Assembly (NCBI RefSeq): GCF_001905595.1
Contig: NZ_LIXI01000017.1
Span: 1-64,000 of the forward strand
Direction: 5' to 3'
DNA from: Streptomyces sp. CB00316
Lineage (GTDB): Bacteria > Actinomycetota > Actinomycetes > Streptomycetales > Streptomycetaceae
Length of the DNA stretch: 64,000 nucleotides
The notes beneath the pieces were generated by a model, which made no database searches, was not told the DNA's origin, and saw only the letters and a list, made by a program, of their open reading frames with translations. Below, piece after piece: positions 44,519 through 54,069 of this stretch (positions are counted from its first letter, which is position 1; each line of letters opens with the position of its first letter). The position numbers and the translations under genes were made by a program.

Positions 44519-46021
44519 TCAGGGCAGGCGGACGGACAGCCCGTGGCGGAACACGTCGAGCGGGTCATAGACCTGCTTCGCGCGTTGCAACCGGGCGTAG
44601 TTGTCCTTGAAATACAGCGCAGACCAGTCGATCCCCGACGTGTTCCACGCGGGATCGGCCAGATCGGCGTCGGGGTAGCCGATGTAGGAGCCGTCGTTGG
44701 TGCCGTCCGGGACCGGCACGCCACCGGAGTGCGCGTAGACGTCCCGGTAGTACGCGCGCACCCAGGCCAGGTGACGCTCGTCGTCTGCCGGATCGGTCCA
44801 GGAGCCGGTGCTGTAGGACGCCTTGAGGATGCAGTCGCGCTGCGCCACTGCGGTGGCGTCCGGGGCGACGGCGTTCACCTTGCCGCCGAAACCGGTCAGA
44901 ACCAGGCATCCCATGGGGTTCTCGTAGTCCGACGACGACAGATGGCGATGGATCGCCGTGATCTGCGCGTCGGAGAACCCGCGCCGCAGATAGCCCGCCT
45001 TGTTCTTGTACCGGCCTTGCGGATCGCTCGGCCAGCTGTAGGACGGCAGCCAGGTGTCCAGCCACGGGGAGGTCTCGGAGGTCGCCGACATCGGATCTGC
45101 GTCGATTCCGCGGGTTACCGCCGCGGTGTGGGCTTCGAGGACCCCGGCCGCATCCGGCGCGTCGTCGGGGATCACCGAGGTCAGGATGAACATGGTGCCC
45201 GAGCGGTGGGTGATGATCAGGTTGCTCCACAACGCCGCGCCCGGTGCGCCCGGCTCGCTGTTCTCCTCGTACCAGGTGCAGTAGTTACGCAACAGGGTGC
45301 GGAAGTCCGCGTCCGAGATCGCGTCCCAGGACCACATGGTGTCACGGCGCAGCACCGCTCGCGGCGCGCGGGGGAGTTGCCGGGCCGGGTCGCCGTCCGG
45401 CGTCCCCGGCGTGCGCAGCCAGTACTTCGTGACCACGCCGAAGCTACCGCCCCCGCCACCGGTGTGCGCCCACCACAGATCGTGGTGAGGGTCCTCGGGC
45501 CGGTCGGTGCCCACCACGGTCCGGGCCCGGCCGTCCGCGCCGACGACGATCGCCTCGACCGCCGTGACGTGGTCCACCACCAGGCCGTCGCGCCGGGACA
45601 ACGGACCGTAGCCGCCGGCCGCGATGTGCCCGCCGGCAGCCACCTCGAAGCAGGTGCCGGCCGGGATGGTCACGCCCCAGCCGTCGTGCAGTGTGCGGTA
45701 GACGTGGTCCAGCCGCGCTCCGGGCTCCACCACGAAGGCGTCCCGCCCGGCGTCGTGGCCGACGTGGTTCAGCGCGGACAGGTCCACGAGCACCTTCACC
45801 TCCGGATGCGCGGTGAAGTCCTCGAAGCAGTGACCGCCGCTGCGCACGGCGATCCGTCGCCCGGCGTCCACGGCCGCCTGGACCGCGGCCTGCACATCGG
45901 CGGCATCGGTGGCGAGCAGGACCTCGTCGGGCCGGCCCACGAAGCGATGGTTGTAGCCCTCGACGAGGGCGGGGTAACGGTGGTCGTCGCGGGTGACTAC
46001 GGCGGCGGTCGTGTCCGTCAT
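44519..46021 (-). CDS. Berberine-bridge-type FAD-linked oxidase
   Basis: A 500-aa secondary-alcohol or amine oxidase-like flavoenzyme. RSGGHCFED (about residue 60) supplies the histidyl-FAD attachment. GTCFEVAAGGHIAAGGYGPL (about 122) keeps the Cys found in bicovalent family members. FGVVTKYWL and the C-terminal Y-x-N-like YARLQRAKQVYDPLDVF complete the BBE signature. It probably oxidises an alcohol, sugar or ring of the product. GAGGAAGG precedes ATG 46021. An operator lies 60 nt upstream. Confidence 0.88.
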   Translation of the reverse strand: MTDTTAAVVTRDDHRYPALVEGYNHRFVGRPDEVLLATDAADVQAAVQAAVDAGRRIAVRSGGHCFEDFTAHPEVKVLVDLSALNHVGHDAGRDAFVVEPGARLDHVYRTLHDGWGVTIPAGTCFEVAAGGHIAAGGYGPLSRRDGLVVDHVTAVEAIVVGADGRARTVVGTDRPEDPHHDLWWAHTGGGGGSFGVVTKYWLRTPGTPDGDPARQLPRAPRAVLRRDTMWSWDAISDADFRTLLRNYCTWYEENSEPGAPGAALWSNLIITHRSGTMFILTSVIPDDAPDAAGVLEAHTAAVTRGIDADPMSATSETSPWLDTWLPSYSWPSDPQGRYKNKAGYLRRGFSDAQITAIHRHLSSSDYENPMGCLVLTGFGGKVNAVAPDATAVAQRDCILKASYSTGSWTDPADDERHLAWVRAYYRDVYAHSGGVPVPDGTNDGSYIGYPDADLADPAWNTSGIDWSALYFKDNYARLQRAKQVYDPLDVFRHGLSVRLP

Positions 46022-46081
46022 GGCTGCCTTCCTCACTGGTTCGCGGTCTCTGCCCCGACCGTGCCACCGCCGGCGGGCGCC

Positions 46082-46099
46082 GGGCATCTCAACGTGTGC
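46082..46099 (-). promoter_or_regulatory. GCA-N7-AGATG element, BBE-type oxidase
   Basis: Reads GCACACGTTGAGATGCCC, ending 60 nt before the ATG. Exact core. Confidence 0.7.
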
Positions 46100-46143
46100 G
46101 CACCTCCCCGGGCGGCCGGGCGCCCCGCATATAGAATGAGCTG

Positions 46144-47412
46144 GTGCGTTCCGACCAACGCCTGGAAAGCCTGCTCGCGGAGCTGCGGCCCTCGGTCCTC
46201 GGCGCCCTGGTCCGGCGCCACGGGCAGTTCGACGGCTGTGAAGACGCGGTGCAGGAGGCGCTCGTAGCCGCTGCCACGCAGTGGCCGACCGAAGGCGTCC
46301 CGGACAACCCGCGAGCCTGGCTCCTGACCGTCGCCGGACGCCGCCTCACCGACCACTGGCGCAGCGACCGGGCCCGCCGCACCCGTGAGGCCACCGTCGC
46401 CTCGATGGCACTGCCCGAGGCGACGGTGGCCCCGGCCCCCGACGACGAGGACCTGGTCTCCGTCGACGACGACACCTTGATACTCCTGTTCCTGTGCTGC
46501 CACCCGGCGCTGACCCCGCCCTCACAGGTGGCCCTGACCCTGCGCGCGGTCGGCGGCCTGACCACCGAGGAGATCGCCCGCGCCTTCATGGTCCCCCCGG
46601 CCTCGATGAGCCGTCGCATCTCCCGGGCCAAGCAGCAGATCAAGGACGCCGGCATGACCTTCCACATGCCGCCGGAACCCGAACGCCCCGAACGCACCAG
46701 CGCGGTCCTGCGCGTCCTCTACCTCATCTTCAACGAGGGCTACACCGCCACCGCCGGACCCGACCTGCTGCGCCCGGACCTGACCGCCGAAGCCATCCGG
46801 CTCACCCGCCAGGCCCACCGCGTCCTGCCGGACAACGGCGAGGTCGCCGGACTGCTGGCGCTGATGCTCCTCACCGAAGCCCGCCGCCCGGCCCGTACCC
46901 TGGCCGACGGCACCCTCGTCCCGATGACCGAGCAGGACCGCTCCCAGTGGAACGGCGACCTCGCCGAGGAGGGCCTGGCACTGGTCGTCGAGGCCCTGTC
47001 CCGCCCCGGCGTCGGCCTCTACCGCCTGCAGGCCGCCATCGCCGCGGTGCACGTCGAGACCCCCGAAGGCGGTGAGACCGACTGGCCGCAGATCCTGGCC
47101 CTGTACGACCTGCTGGAGCAGATCGCGCCCGGCTCGGTGGTGCGCCTGAACCGCGCGGTGGCGATGGCGATGGTCAAAGGCCCCCGCGAAGGCCTGCGGC
47201 TGCTGAAGCCACTGGAGCGGGACCGTTGGATGACCGGCAGTCACCGCCTCAGCGCGGTGCGGGCGTACCTGCTCGAGATGGACGGCGGTCTGGACAGGGC
47301 ACAAGAGGCGTACCGGACCGCGGCACGGCAGGCGGCAAGCGGGCCGGAGCAGCGATTCCTCATGGAGCAGGCGGAGCGGGTGGGAGCGGCCCTGGAGCAC
47401 CGGACGGGGTAG
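46144..47412 (+). CDS. ECF sigma factor with long C-terminal domain (ECF42 type)
   Basis: A 422-aa sigma factor. Region 2 (EDAVQEALVAAATQWP, NPRAWLLTVAGRRLTDHWR) and region 4 (LTTEEIARAFMVPPASMSRRI) are followed by a ~220-residue helical extension beginning VLYLIFNEGYTATAG, typical of ECF42 sigma factors. That group usually sits beside DGPF/YCII-family genes, and one lies at 55143-55520. It starts with GTG, divergent from the BBE gene. No GCA-N7-AGATG element is seen in front of it. It may be a chromosomal regulator caught in the locus or one recruited by it. Confidence 0.88.
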   Translation: MRSDQRLESLLAELRPSVLGALVRRHGQFDGCEDAVQEALVAAATQWPTEGVPDNPRAWLLTVAGRRLTDHWRSDRARRTREATVASMALPEATVAPAPDDEDLVSVDDDTLILLFLCCHPALTPPSQVALTLRAVGGLTTEEIARAFMVPPASMSRRISRAKQQIKDAGMTFHMPPEPERPERTSAVLRVLYLIFNEGYTATAGPDLLRPDLTAEAIRLTRQAHRVLPDNGEVAGLLALMLLTEARRPARTLADGTLVPMTEQDRSQWNGDLAEEGLALVVEALSRPGVGLYRLQAAIAAVHVETPEGGETDWPQILALYDLLEQIAPGSVVRLNRAVAMAMVKGPREGLRLLKPLERDRWMTGSHRLSAVRAYLLEMDGGLDRAQEAYRTAARQAASGPEQRFLMEQAERVGAALEHRTG

Positions 47413-47842
47413 GAGAGCGCGGCTGGACTCCCACCGGGACCCCGTCCTCCCGGACCACCGAGATCCAGGTGTCCCCGGTGTCCGAACCCCGTGGCCCTGC
47501 CCCGGGACATCGCGAGCAGGAAACAGATCCCGACCCGCGAAGGAAGACCACGCAGTCGTCGCTGCACCGAGCAAGTCTCCGCCAGGACCGCGTCGATGAA
47601 GCTCGAACGGCACCACGGCCGTCAGCTCGCCCAGAACGCCCGCGCCCGTCAACGGCGGCAAAACCCGCACAGCCCCTCACCCCGGAACGCCGCGCTCCAC
47701 CGGCACCACGGTCCGGGCGACCGGGCCGGGTCGAGCGCCTCCGAGCCCGCGCTGCTGTCGCTGAGCACTCTGGCGGATGCTCGCGCGACCGCCCGGCTCG
47801 CACCCTGAGGAGCAGATCCGCCCGGACCACCAAGGGGAGTTC
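47413..47842. other. Spacer before the second FAD-linked oxidase
   Basis: No gene recognised. Holds one operator copy with a single mismatch. Confidence 0.5.
47765..47782 (+). promoter_or_regulatory. GCA-N7-AGATG element (one mismatch), FAD-linked oxidase 2
   Basis: Reads GCACTCTGGCGGATGCTC (GGATG), ending 60 nt before the ATG. Confidence 0.5.
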
Positions 47843-49189
47843 ATGCTCGACACCTCGCCCATCGCCTTCCCTGGCGACCCCGCCTACGATGCCGCCACCA
47901 GCGTGTTCAACCTCGCCGGCCCGGCACACCCCGCCGCCGCGCTCACCGCCACCTGCCTCGCCGACGTGCGGGCTGCGATCAGCCATGCGTCGGCACGCGG
48001 CCAGGGCGTTCGCGTCCACACCACCGGCCACTCCGCCGGCGCGGCCACCTCGATGACCGGCGCCCTCCTGATCCGCCCCATCCTGTCCGGCGGCGTCGAG
48101 ATCGACCCCGACCGCCGCCTGGCCCGCATCCCCGCCGGCACACCCTGGAGCGCCGTCGTCCAGGCCGCCGCACCCCACGGCCTCGCCGCACCCCACGGCA
48201 CCTCGGGCACCGTCGGCGCCATCGGCTACCTGCTGCACGGAGGCGTGAGTCTCTACGGCCGCGAACTCGGCCTCGCCGCCAACCACATCCGCTCCGTCGA
48301 ACTCGTCACCGCAGACGGACACGTGCGCCGCGTCAGCGCTGCCGAGGACCCCGAACTCTTCTGGGCCGTACGCGGCGGAGGCGGCGGCTTCGGCGTCGTC
48401 ACCGCCGTCGAGATCGAGCTCTTCGCGGTGACCGACCTCGTGGCCGGCGCCGCCTTCTGGTCCTGGGAGCACGCCGAGGCCGTGGTCGGCGCCTGGTACG
48501 ACTGGACGCTGGACGCGCCCGACGAGGTCTCCACCTCCCTGCGCGTGATGAACCTGCCGGACCTGCCGGAGATCCCGCCGATGCTCAAAGGCGGCCCCGT
48601 GGTGTGCGTCGCCGGCGTCGCCCTGGCGACCGCCGCCGCCCGCGACCTGCTGGACCCGCTGCGCAAGACCGGCGAGCCGGTACTCGACACCTGGCAGGAC
48701 TGCGGTCCCGAACAGGTCCCGGACATCCACATGGACCCCGACGAGCCCGGCACCTTCATCGGCGACCACCTGCTGCTCGCCGAGCCGGGCCGCGAAGGAA
48801 TCGCCGCATTCCTGCGGATGACCGGCGAAGACTCCGGCTCGCCCCTGATCGCCGCCGAGCTGCGACAACTCGGCGGGCGCATGGCCGTCGCCGCCCCGGC
48901 CGGCGGCGTGCTGAACCGCCTGGACGCGCGCCTGGCCTACATGGGCGCCGGCGTCCCGGAACTGCGCGGCACGCCGGAGGAGATCATCGAGCACTGCGAC
49001 AAGGTGCGCGCCGCCCTGGCCCCGTGGGACACGGGCCGGACCGCGCCCGGCTTCGTGAAGGGTCTGGACCGGCCGCGCGGGCACCTGTCCGAAGCCGATC
49101 TCCGGGCCGTCGAGCGGATCCGGGCGCGCGTGGACCCCCACGGCCTGTTCCGGGGCGACACGATGCCCGAGACCGTGATCGTGCCCTGA
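47843..49189 (+). CDS. FAD-linked oxidase (PCMH-type)
   Basis: A 448-aa flavoprotein of the FAD-binding type 4/BBE superfamily. VRVHTTGHSAGAATSM (about residue 60) keeps the His that can be covalently bound to FAD. HGTSGTVGAIGYLLHGGVSLYGRELGL lacks the second attachment Cys, so it would be monocovalent, unlike the oxidase at 44519-46021. FGVVTAVEIELF and HGLFRGDTMPETV complete the fold. ATG 47843 follows aaggggag. Substrate unknown. Confidence 0.85.
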   Translation: MLDTSPIAFPGDPAYDAATSVFNLAGPAHPAAALTATCLADVRAAISHASARGQGVRVHTTGHSAGAATSMTGALLIRPILSGGVEIDPDRRLARIPAGTPWSAVVQAAAPHGLAAPHGTSGTVGAIGYLLHGGVSLYGRELGLAANHIRSVELVTADGHVRRVSAAEDPELFWAVRGGGGGFGVVTAVEIELFAVTDLVAGAAFWSWEHAEAVVGAWYDWTLDAPDEVSTSLRVMNLPDLPEIPPMLKGGPVVCVAGVALATAAARDLLDPLRKTGEPVLDTWQDCGPEQVPDIHMDPDEPGTFIGDHLLLAEPGREGIAAFLRMTGEDSGSPLIAAELRQLGGRMAVAAPAGGVLNRLDARLAYMGAGVPELRGTPEEIIEHCDKVRAALAPWDTGRTAPGFVKGLDRPRGHLSEADLRAVERIRARVDPHGLFRGDTMPETVIVP

Positions 49190-49243
49190 CATCGGCACGC
49201 AGGAAGACGCCCCGGGGCCTGGTGCCCTGCGATCGTCGCAGAC

Positions 49244-49557
49244 ATGCCCCAGGTGATCGCGGACGTCTCCGTCTCCCCGACGTCGCAAGCTCCGAGGACA
49301 GCTCCGACCGCCACCCCCCTGGGCACCGGCGGCGAACGCCTCCACCGATGGCCGGCCGCTGCCGCCGCGCCCGATGCCCGGCGGACAAGTGCTCGCCGCC
49401 GCCCTGGCTGCCGGTGTGCTGGACGAACTGCGCCTCCACGTCGTGCCGCTACTGCTCGACGCCGGCCGCCCGCCGTTCGCGGAGCCCATGGATCCCGCGA
49501 TCGCGTGGGAGACGACGCGCGGAGCTGCCGCCCGGCGTGACCCATGCATTCCATCGC
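49244..49557 (+). pseudogene. Decayed RibD-C/dihydrofolate-reductase-like gene
   Basis: ATG 49244 begins MPQVIADVSVS and soon PLGTGGERLHRW, the usual start of this family. After a deletion another frame reads GGQVLAAALAAGVLDELRLH and PLLLDAGRPPF, matching its C-terminal strand-helix region. Most of the middle is absent. Non-functional, ending just before the SDR gene. Confidence 0.55.
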
Positions 49558-49583
49558 GTTCCCAAGCAGGAAGGAAGGCACAG

Positions 49584-50357
49584 ATGCTCTCCGACAAGGT
49601 GATGCTGGTGACCGGCGTCGGCCCCGGCCTCGGCCGCGAGATCGCGGTCCGCGGCGCCGCGGCAGGAGCCGACGTGGTCCTGGCGGCCCGCACCGAGACG
49701 GTCCTGACGTCGGTGGCCGCCGAGGTCGAGTCCCACGGCCGCCGGGCGCTCGCCGTCCCCACCGACATCCTCGCCCCGGACGCCTGCCGAGCTCTCACCG
49801 AACGTGCCCTGGACACCTTCGGCCGGGTGGACGTGTTCGTCAGCAACGCTTTCGCACCCCCGGCGATGGGCGACCTGGCGACGATGGACCTGGACGCCGT
49901 GCGCGCCTCGCTGGAGACGGACGCCCTGGCCGCGCTGCGCATGGTCCAGCTCCTGGCGCCGACCCTGACCGGACACGCCGGTTCGGTGGTGATGGTCAGC
50001 TCGGCGGTGGTGCACCACTCCCGCCCCCACTTCGGCGCCTACAAGGCTTCGAAGTCGGCGCTGCACTCACTGGCCGGCAGTCTGGCCACCGAGCTGGGTC
50101 CGAGCGGCGTCCGGGTCAACACCGTGGTGCCGAACTACATCTGGACCGAGGGGCTGAAGGGCTGGTTCGCGATGCAGGCCGCTGAGCGGGGAGTGTCGCT
50201 GGAGGACGTCTACGCCGAGACCGCGGCCGCGTTCGACCTGCGCCGGCTGCCCGACCCGGGCGACGTCGCCAACGCAGTGCTGTACCTGGCCTCGGACCTG
50301 GCCAGGGCGATCACCGGGCAGAGCCTCAACGTCGACGCGGGCGAATTCCACTCCTAG
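49584..50357 (+). CDS. Short-chain dehydrogenase/reductase
   Basis: A 257-aa SDR. The cofactor site is VMLVTGVGPGLGREIAVRGA. VDVFVSNAF replaces the usual NNAG. The catalytic Ser is in VVMVSSAVVHH and the YxxxK pair in YKASKSALHSLAGSLA. Its end, ITGQSLNVDAGEFHS, is typical of the family. AGGAAGG precedes ATG 49584. It probably reduces or oxidises a hydroxy/keto group in the pathway. It follows FAD-linked oxidase 2 and the RibD remnant in the same direction. Confidence 0.87.
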   Translation: MLSDKVMLVTGVGPGLGREIAVRGAAAGADVVLAARTETVLTSVAAEVESHGRRALAVPTDILAPDACRALTERALDTFGRVDVFVSNAFAPPAMGDLATMDLDAVRASLETDALAALRMVQLLAPTLTGHAGSVVMVSSAVVHHSRPHFGAYKASKSALHSLAGSLATELGPSGVRVNTVVPNYIWTEGLKGWFAMQAAERGVSLEDVYAETAAAFDLRRLPDPGDVANAVLYLASDLARAITGQSLNVDAGEFHS

Positions 50358-50875
50358 CAGGGCCCGGCCGCTTGACACCGGCACAAGGACGCCACGGCGA
50401 CAGCGGAAGGCCGGCACCGGTCACGACCGCGAGAGGGATCTGCCCCCGCGGACAGCCAGATGGCCGCTCGGACCGGGCGCCGGCCCCCTTGCGGGGAACG
50501 GGCGGGAGCCGGCGAGAGCACAAGGGGCACGCGGCACCGACGAGGGCGACGTGATGGCGCCAGGCCGCTCAGGCCGGGCGCGCCCTTCGAAGCGGACCGG
50601 GCCGCCGGGCCACCACGTCCTCCCCGCCGCCCGGCCCGGCCCCGATCACCGGCCCCGGGGCCGTGTCCGCAGGGCTCCGGGGCCGGCTCGCCCGCCTCCC
50701 GACCCTCATGGACGAGGCCCACCGCGCCCGGACCGGCCGGCGGTGCGGACCCCGGCGGACACGGCCAGGGCCCGCACCCCCTCCATCTCCTCGCACGAGG
50801 GCGGCGCCAACGGCTTCCCCGAACACCAATCACCCGCGCCGGTGGCCGACCGCGACCACCGGCATCGGCCGGCCA
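50358..50875. other. Convergent spacer
   Basis: No gene, operator or strong hairpin recognised. Only short GC palindromes (for example ccggccccggggcc near 50650). Confidence 0.45.
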
Positions 50876-52135
50876 CTACGCATCCGGTGCGGGCCGACGA
50901 CGCGCGCTCGCCAGCCTGAGCTGGGCGAACCCACGGTTGGCCACGGTAGTGAGCAGCACGGCGGAACTGGCGTGCGTACGCCCGGTGGAGAGGTCGCGCC
51001 AGACCCGTTCCAGACGGGTTCCCTCACGTACGGCATGGCTGCCGGCGGTCGGCTGGAGAATCTCGTCAACGGCCCTCCAGGCCAGCTCCGTTGCCTCCCG
51101 GCAGGTGATCGCGATCCGCATGTCCTCCTCGGCGGTGAACGCCCCGACCGGCAGCCCGGACAGCTCGTGCCAGCGCCGTGACGCCGCGAGAACCAATGTC
51201 TCGGCGGCGTCGATCATGCCGCTGGCCTTCCCGTACCAGAGCTGGAAGTCGGGATCCTCCGCCCTGGGCACGAACGGTGGGATGATCGTGGTGCGGGAGA
51301 ACATCAGCTCCGTGTACGCGTCGAGCGCGCCCTGGCACATGCCGACCGCGATGTGCGCACCCTCCAGGGCCATCGAGCTCGCCGGCGCGCCCCCGTACTG
51401 TGGGTGCGCGTGCAGCTCGCGCCCCGGGGTGCCCTCGGTCACCGAGATCTCCTCGAAATTGACCACGATGCCGAAGTGGTCGGGGATGTGCCCGCCGGAG
51501 ATCCGGATGCTGTGCGAACCGCTGCCCTTGAGACCCAGCTGCCCGCCCCAGTCGTCGAGCATCTCCCACTGATCGCGGGGTGCGATGAACAGCAGCCGGC
51601 GTGGCGGGTTCGCATCATCCCCGGCGATCACGGTATTGCCGATCAGATGGGTCGCGTACGGCGCGCCGGAGCAGTACCTCCACACACCGTCCAGGATCCA
51701 GCCGCCGTCCTCGGCGCGCGTGGCCGTTCCGTACGGGGCGTTGACGAGCGGCGCGATGAAGTCGCCGCCGCCGAAGATCTCGGCCTGCGCCTTCTCCTCG
51801 AACATGCTGCCGGCGAACAGCGAGTGCGCGGCCCCCAGGCAGAACATCCAGCCCGTGGACGGGCAGGCGCGGCACAGGACCATCGCGACCTGCAGGAACG
51901 TGTCGAACCCGAACTCGTAGCCGCCGTACCGCTTGGGCACCGTTATGCGGTAGAAGCCGGCGTCCCGGAACGCCCGATGGGTGTCCTCGGCGTAATAGGT
52001 TCGCTGCTCGGTCTCCTGCTGGCGCGCCACCAGGTCGGGCACCATGGCCCTGGCCCGCTCGATCAGCACGGCCGGAGTGACATCGGCCTCGTACCCCACG
52101 GCCGCGCCCCGCGCGACGTTCCCGGTCTCGGTCAT
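50876..52135 (-). CDS. Acyl-CoA-dehydrogenase-fold (class D) flavin monooxygenase 2
   Basis: A 419-aa oxygenase-type flavoprotein of the same superfamily as 32296-33486 but distant. Landmarks are PKRYGGYEFGFDTF, CPSTGWMFCLGAAHS, DGVWRYCSGAPYATH, WGGQLGLKGSGSHSI and a C-terminal SHAVREGTRLERVWRDLSTG, which contains the conserved Arg/Asp seen in HsaA- and HpaB-like oxygenases. It would need reduced flavin from the reductase at 2054-2602. Its ATG lies 9 nt after the stop of the condensation gene, so the two share an mRNA. Confidence 0.85.
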   Translation of the reverse strand: MTETGNVARGAAVGYEADVTPAVLIERARAMVPDLVARQQETEQRTYYAEDTHRAFRDAGFYRITVPKRYGGYEFGFDTFLQVAMVLCRACPSTGWMFCLGAAHSLFAGSMFEEKAQAEIFGGGDFIAPLVNAPYGTATRAEDGGWILDGVWRYCSGAPYATHLIGNTVIAGDDANPPRRLLFIAPRDQWEMLDDWGGQLGLKGSGSHSIRISGGHIPDHFGIVVNFEEISVTEGTPGRELHAHPQYGGAPASSMALEGAHIAVGMCQGALDAYTELMFSRTTIIPPFVPRAEDPDFQLWYGKASGMIDAAETLVLAASRRWHELSGLPVGAFTAEEDMRIAITCREATELAWRAVDEILQPTAGSHAVREGTRLERVWRDLSTGRTHASSAVLLTTVANRGFAQLRLASARRRPAPDA

Positions 52136-52144
52136 GGCCGGGCC

Positions 52145-53479
52145 TCAGATCGCCGAGTCCGGGCCGGCGACCAGTTCGCCGATCACCTCGAGGAACCCGG
52201 CTGCCTGGTCCTCGACCTCGGCCCGCTCGAAAAGGTGACGGCTGAAGCTGAGCCCGCCGACCACTTCGGTGTCACTCAGGTGCATCGACCAGATCATGCC
52301 GTCCGGAGTGTCGGAGCCGAGCGGCTGCGGGATGACTCGCCGCCAGATCGCCGTGTACTCGAGGTCGCCGATCCGGTCGCCCTGCATCAGATAGGGCGGC
52401 TGGACGGCCTGGAAGAGGGTCGGCACCGCGTCGGGGCCGGCCGAGGACATCAGCTCGGGCGCCTCGGCGAGGATGTGCAGCAGCGGCAGCTCGTGCGAGA
52501 AGGCACCGATGCAGGCCTTCCTGCTGCGGGCGACGACATCGCGGAAGGTCCGGCATCCGTCCAGGTTCACCCGCAGCGGGCTGAAGTTGAAGAACGACCC
52601 GACCGTGGACTGGAAGCGGCGCTCACGGCCCGGCGTGAAGGTGGGCACCACGATGTCCGTCGCCCGGGTGCGGCGGTTCACGAAGACGGTGAACGCGGCG
52701 AGCAGCACCATGAACGGCGAACTGCGCGTCTCCTTGGCCAGCCGGGACACCTCCGCGCTCAGGCGCGCGTCGGTGGTGAACCGGTGATAGCTCGTCGCGG
52801 GGGACTGCCCGGTGGGGTGCACCGGCGCGACCAGGATCCTGGCGTCGCGCAGCGTCTCGCGCCAGTACGCCCGTGAAGCGGCCACCGCCGGCCCGTCGGC
52901 CTCCTCCTGCTGCGCGACGACGTAGTCCCGGTACTGGGCCACCTCGGGCAGTTGCGGCTCGGTCCCGGCCGCGCGAGCTGTGTAGCACTCCGCCAGGTCC
53001 CGCAGGATCACCTGGATCGACCAGACGTCGGCGGCGCTGTGATGGGCGCACAGAACCAGAACGGAGTCCTGCTCGTCGAAACGGCCGAGCACGGCCCGCA
53101 GCAACGGGACCTGGTCGGCCGGGAACGACCGGGTCTCCGCCTGGATCATGAGCTGCTCGGCCCGCCGGTCGCGGTCCGGACCCGGCGGCTCGTCCAGGTC
53201 GACCAGCTCCAGCTCCGGCTCCACGGCGGGCAGCACGCTCTGCGCCCCCCCGTTCTCCAGGTGCACCACGGTGCGCAGCGCCTCGTGCCGCTCGACCACA
53301 TCGGCCAACGCCAGGCGCATGGCCCGCACGTCGACGCGGCCTTGGACCCGCCACGCGAAGACCTCCGTGTAGTGCGGCCCGAACGGCCCGGTCTTGAAGC
53401 CCTGGGCGAACATGCAGAGAAACTGCTGCTGCAGTGAGAGCGCCGCAGTTGCCTGCTGCGATCGAGAAGTCGTGGTCAT
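52145..53479 (-). CDS. Free-standing condensation enzyme (SgcC5-like)
   Basis: A 444-aa NRPS condensation-domain protein. The catalytic motif is AHHSAADVWSIQ (HHxxxD kept, the usual last Gly is Val). RTRATDIVVPTFTPGRER and GSFFNFSPLRVNLD match later core motifs. In C-1027 such an enzyme joins carrier-bound beta-tyrosine to the enediyne core as an ester, and the aminomutase, NRPS and hydroxylase nearby suggest the same job here. ATG 53479 with AGGAGAG upstream. The operator lies 357 nt upstream. Confidence 0.88.
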   Translation of the reverse strand: MTTTSRSQQATAALSLQQQFLCMFAQGFKTGPFGPHYTEVFAWRVQGRVDVRAMRLALADVVERHEALRTVVHLENGGAQSVLPAVEPELELVDLDEPPGPDRDRRAEQLMIQAETRSFPADQVPLLRAVLGRFDEQDSVLVLCAHHSAADVWSIQVILRDLAECYTARAAGTEPQLPEVAQYRDYVVAQQEEADGPAVAASRAYWRETLRDARILVAPVHPTGQSPATSYHRFTTDARLSAEVSRLAKETRSSPFMVLLAAFTVFVNRRTRATDIVVPTFTPGRERRFQSTVGSFFNFSPLRVNLDGCRTFRDVVARSRKACIGAFSHELPLLHILAEAPELMSSAGPDAVPTLFQAVQPPYLMQGDRIGDLEYTAIWRRVIPQPLGSDTPDGMIWSMHLSDTEVVGGLSFSRHLFERAEVEDQAAGFLEVIGELVAGPDSAI

Positions 53480-54069
53480 GTGCGATCTCTCCTCAGAAAG
53501 GCGGACGCTGCCGTTGTGGAGGGCATCGATCAGCGTGTCGCGTACGGGTTCGGCGGCGACCGGCCATGGCGACCACCCCCTGGTCGTCCCGCCGGACGGC
53601 ACGCTGTGCATGCCGGCCGGGCCGATCGTCCGGTTCTTCGCGACCGGCGTGAGGGCCGGGTACTGCGCACGTCCGTCACGAACGGACCGGCCGGCCGGAG
53701 CGGTTCGCGCCAGGGAAGAGCTCCCGCTTGCCGAAGAACAGCGGGGCGTCGCCGGACGGCAGGACCGGGCGCAACGGATGGGGCCGACGCACTGCCACGC
53801 GGCCGCGTCTCGATTCTCATCACCGCTTCGAGGGGCGCGCATCTTCGTGATTGCGCCCCCGCCCACCGCCACGACCGGCGGATCCGACCAGAGGACGACG
53901 GCCGCCCGTCCGCACCCCATGGCAGGCCCGAGCCGTCGACCGGGGCAAGCACGGCTCGCAGATCCACCTGATCACGAAAACGGTCGGGTCTGCCTCGCGG
54001 CCGGGGCCGGTGATCCACCGCAGGCGGGCACCAGGCTCACGTATCCCTGCCGCACCGCGTCCCGGCAGG
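53480..54069. other. Spacer upstream of the condensation gene
   Basis: Contains the operator at 53837-53854. No gene recognised. Confidence 0.55.
53837..53854 (-). promoter_or_regulatory. GCA-N7-AGATG element, condensation-monooxygenase operon
   Basis: Reads GCAATCACGAAGATGCGC towards the condensation gene. Exact core. Confidence 0.7.
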
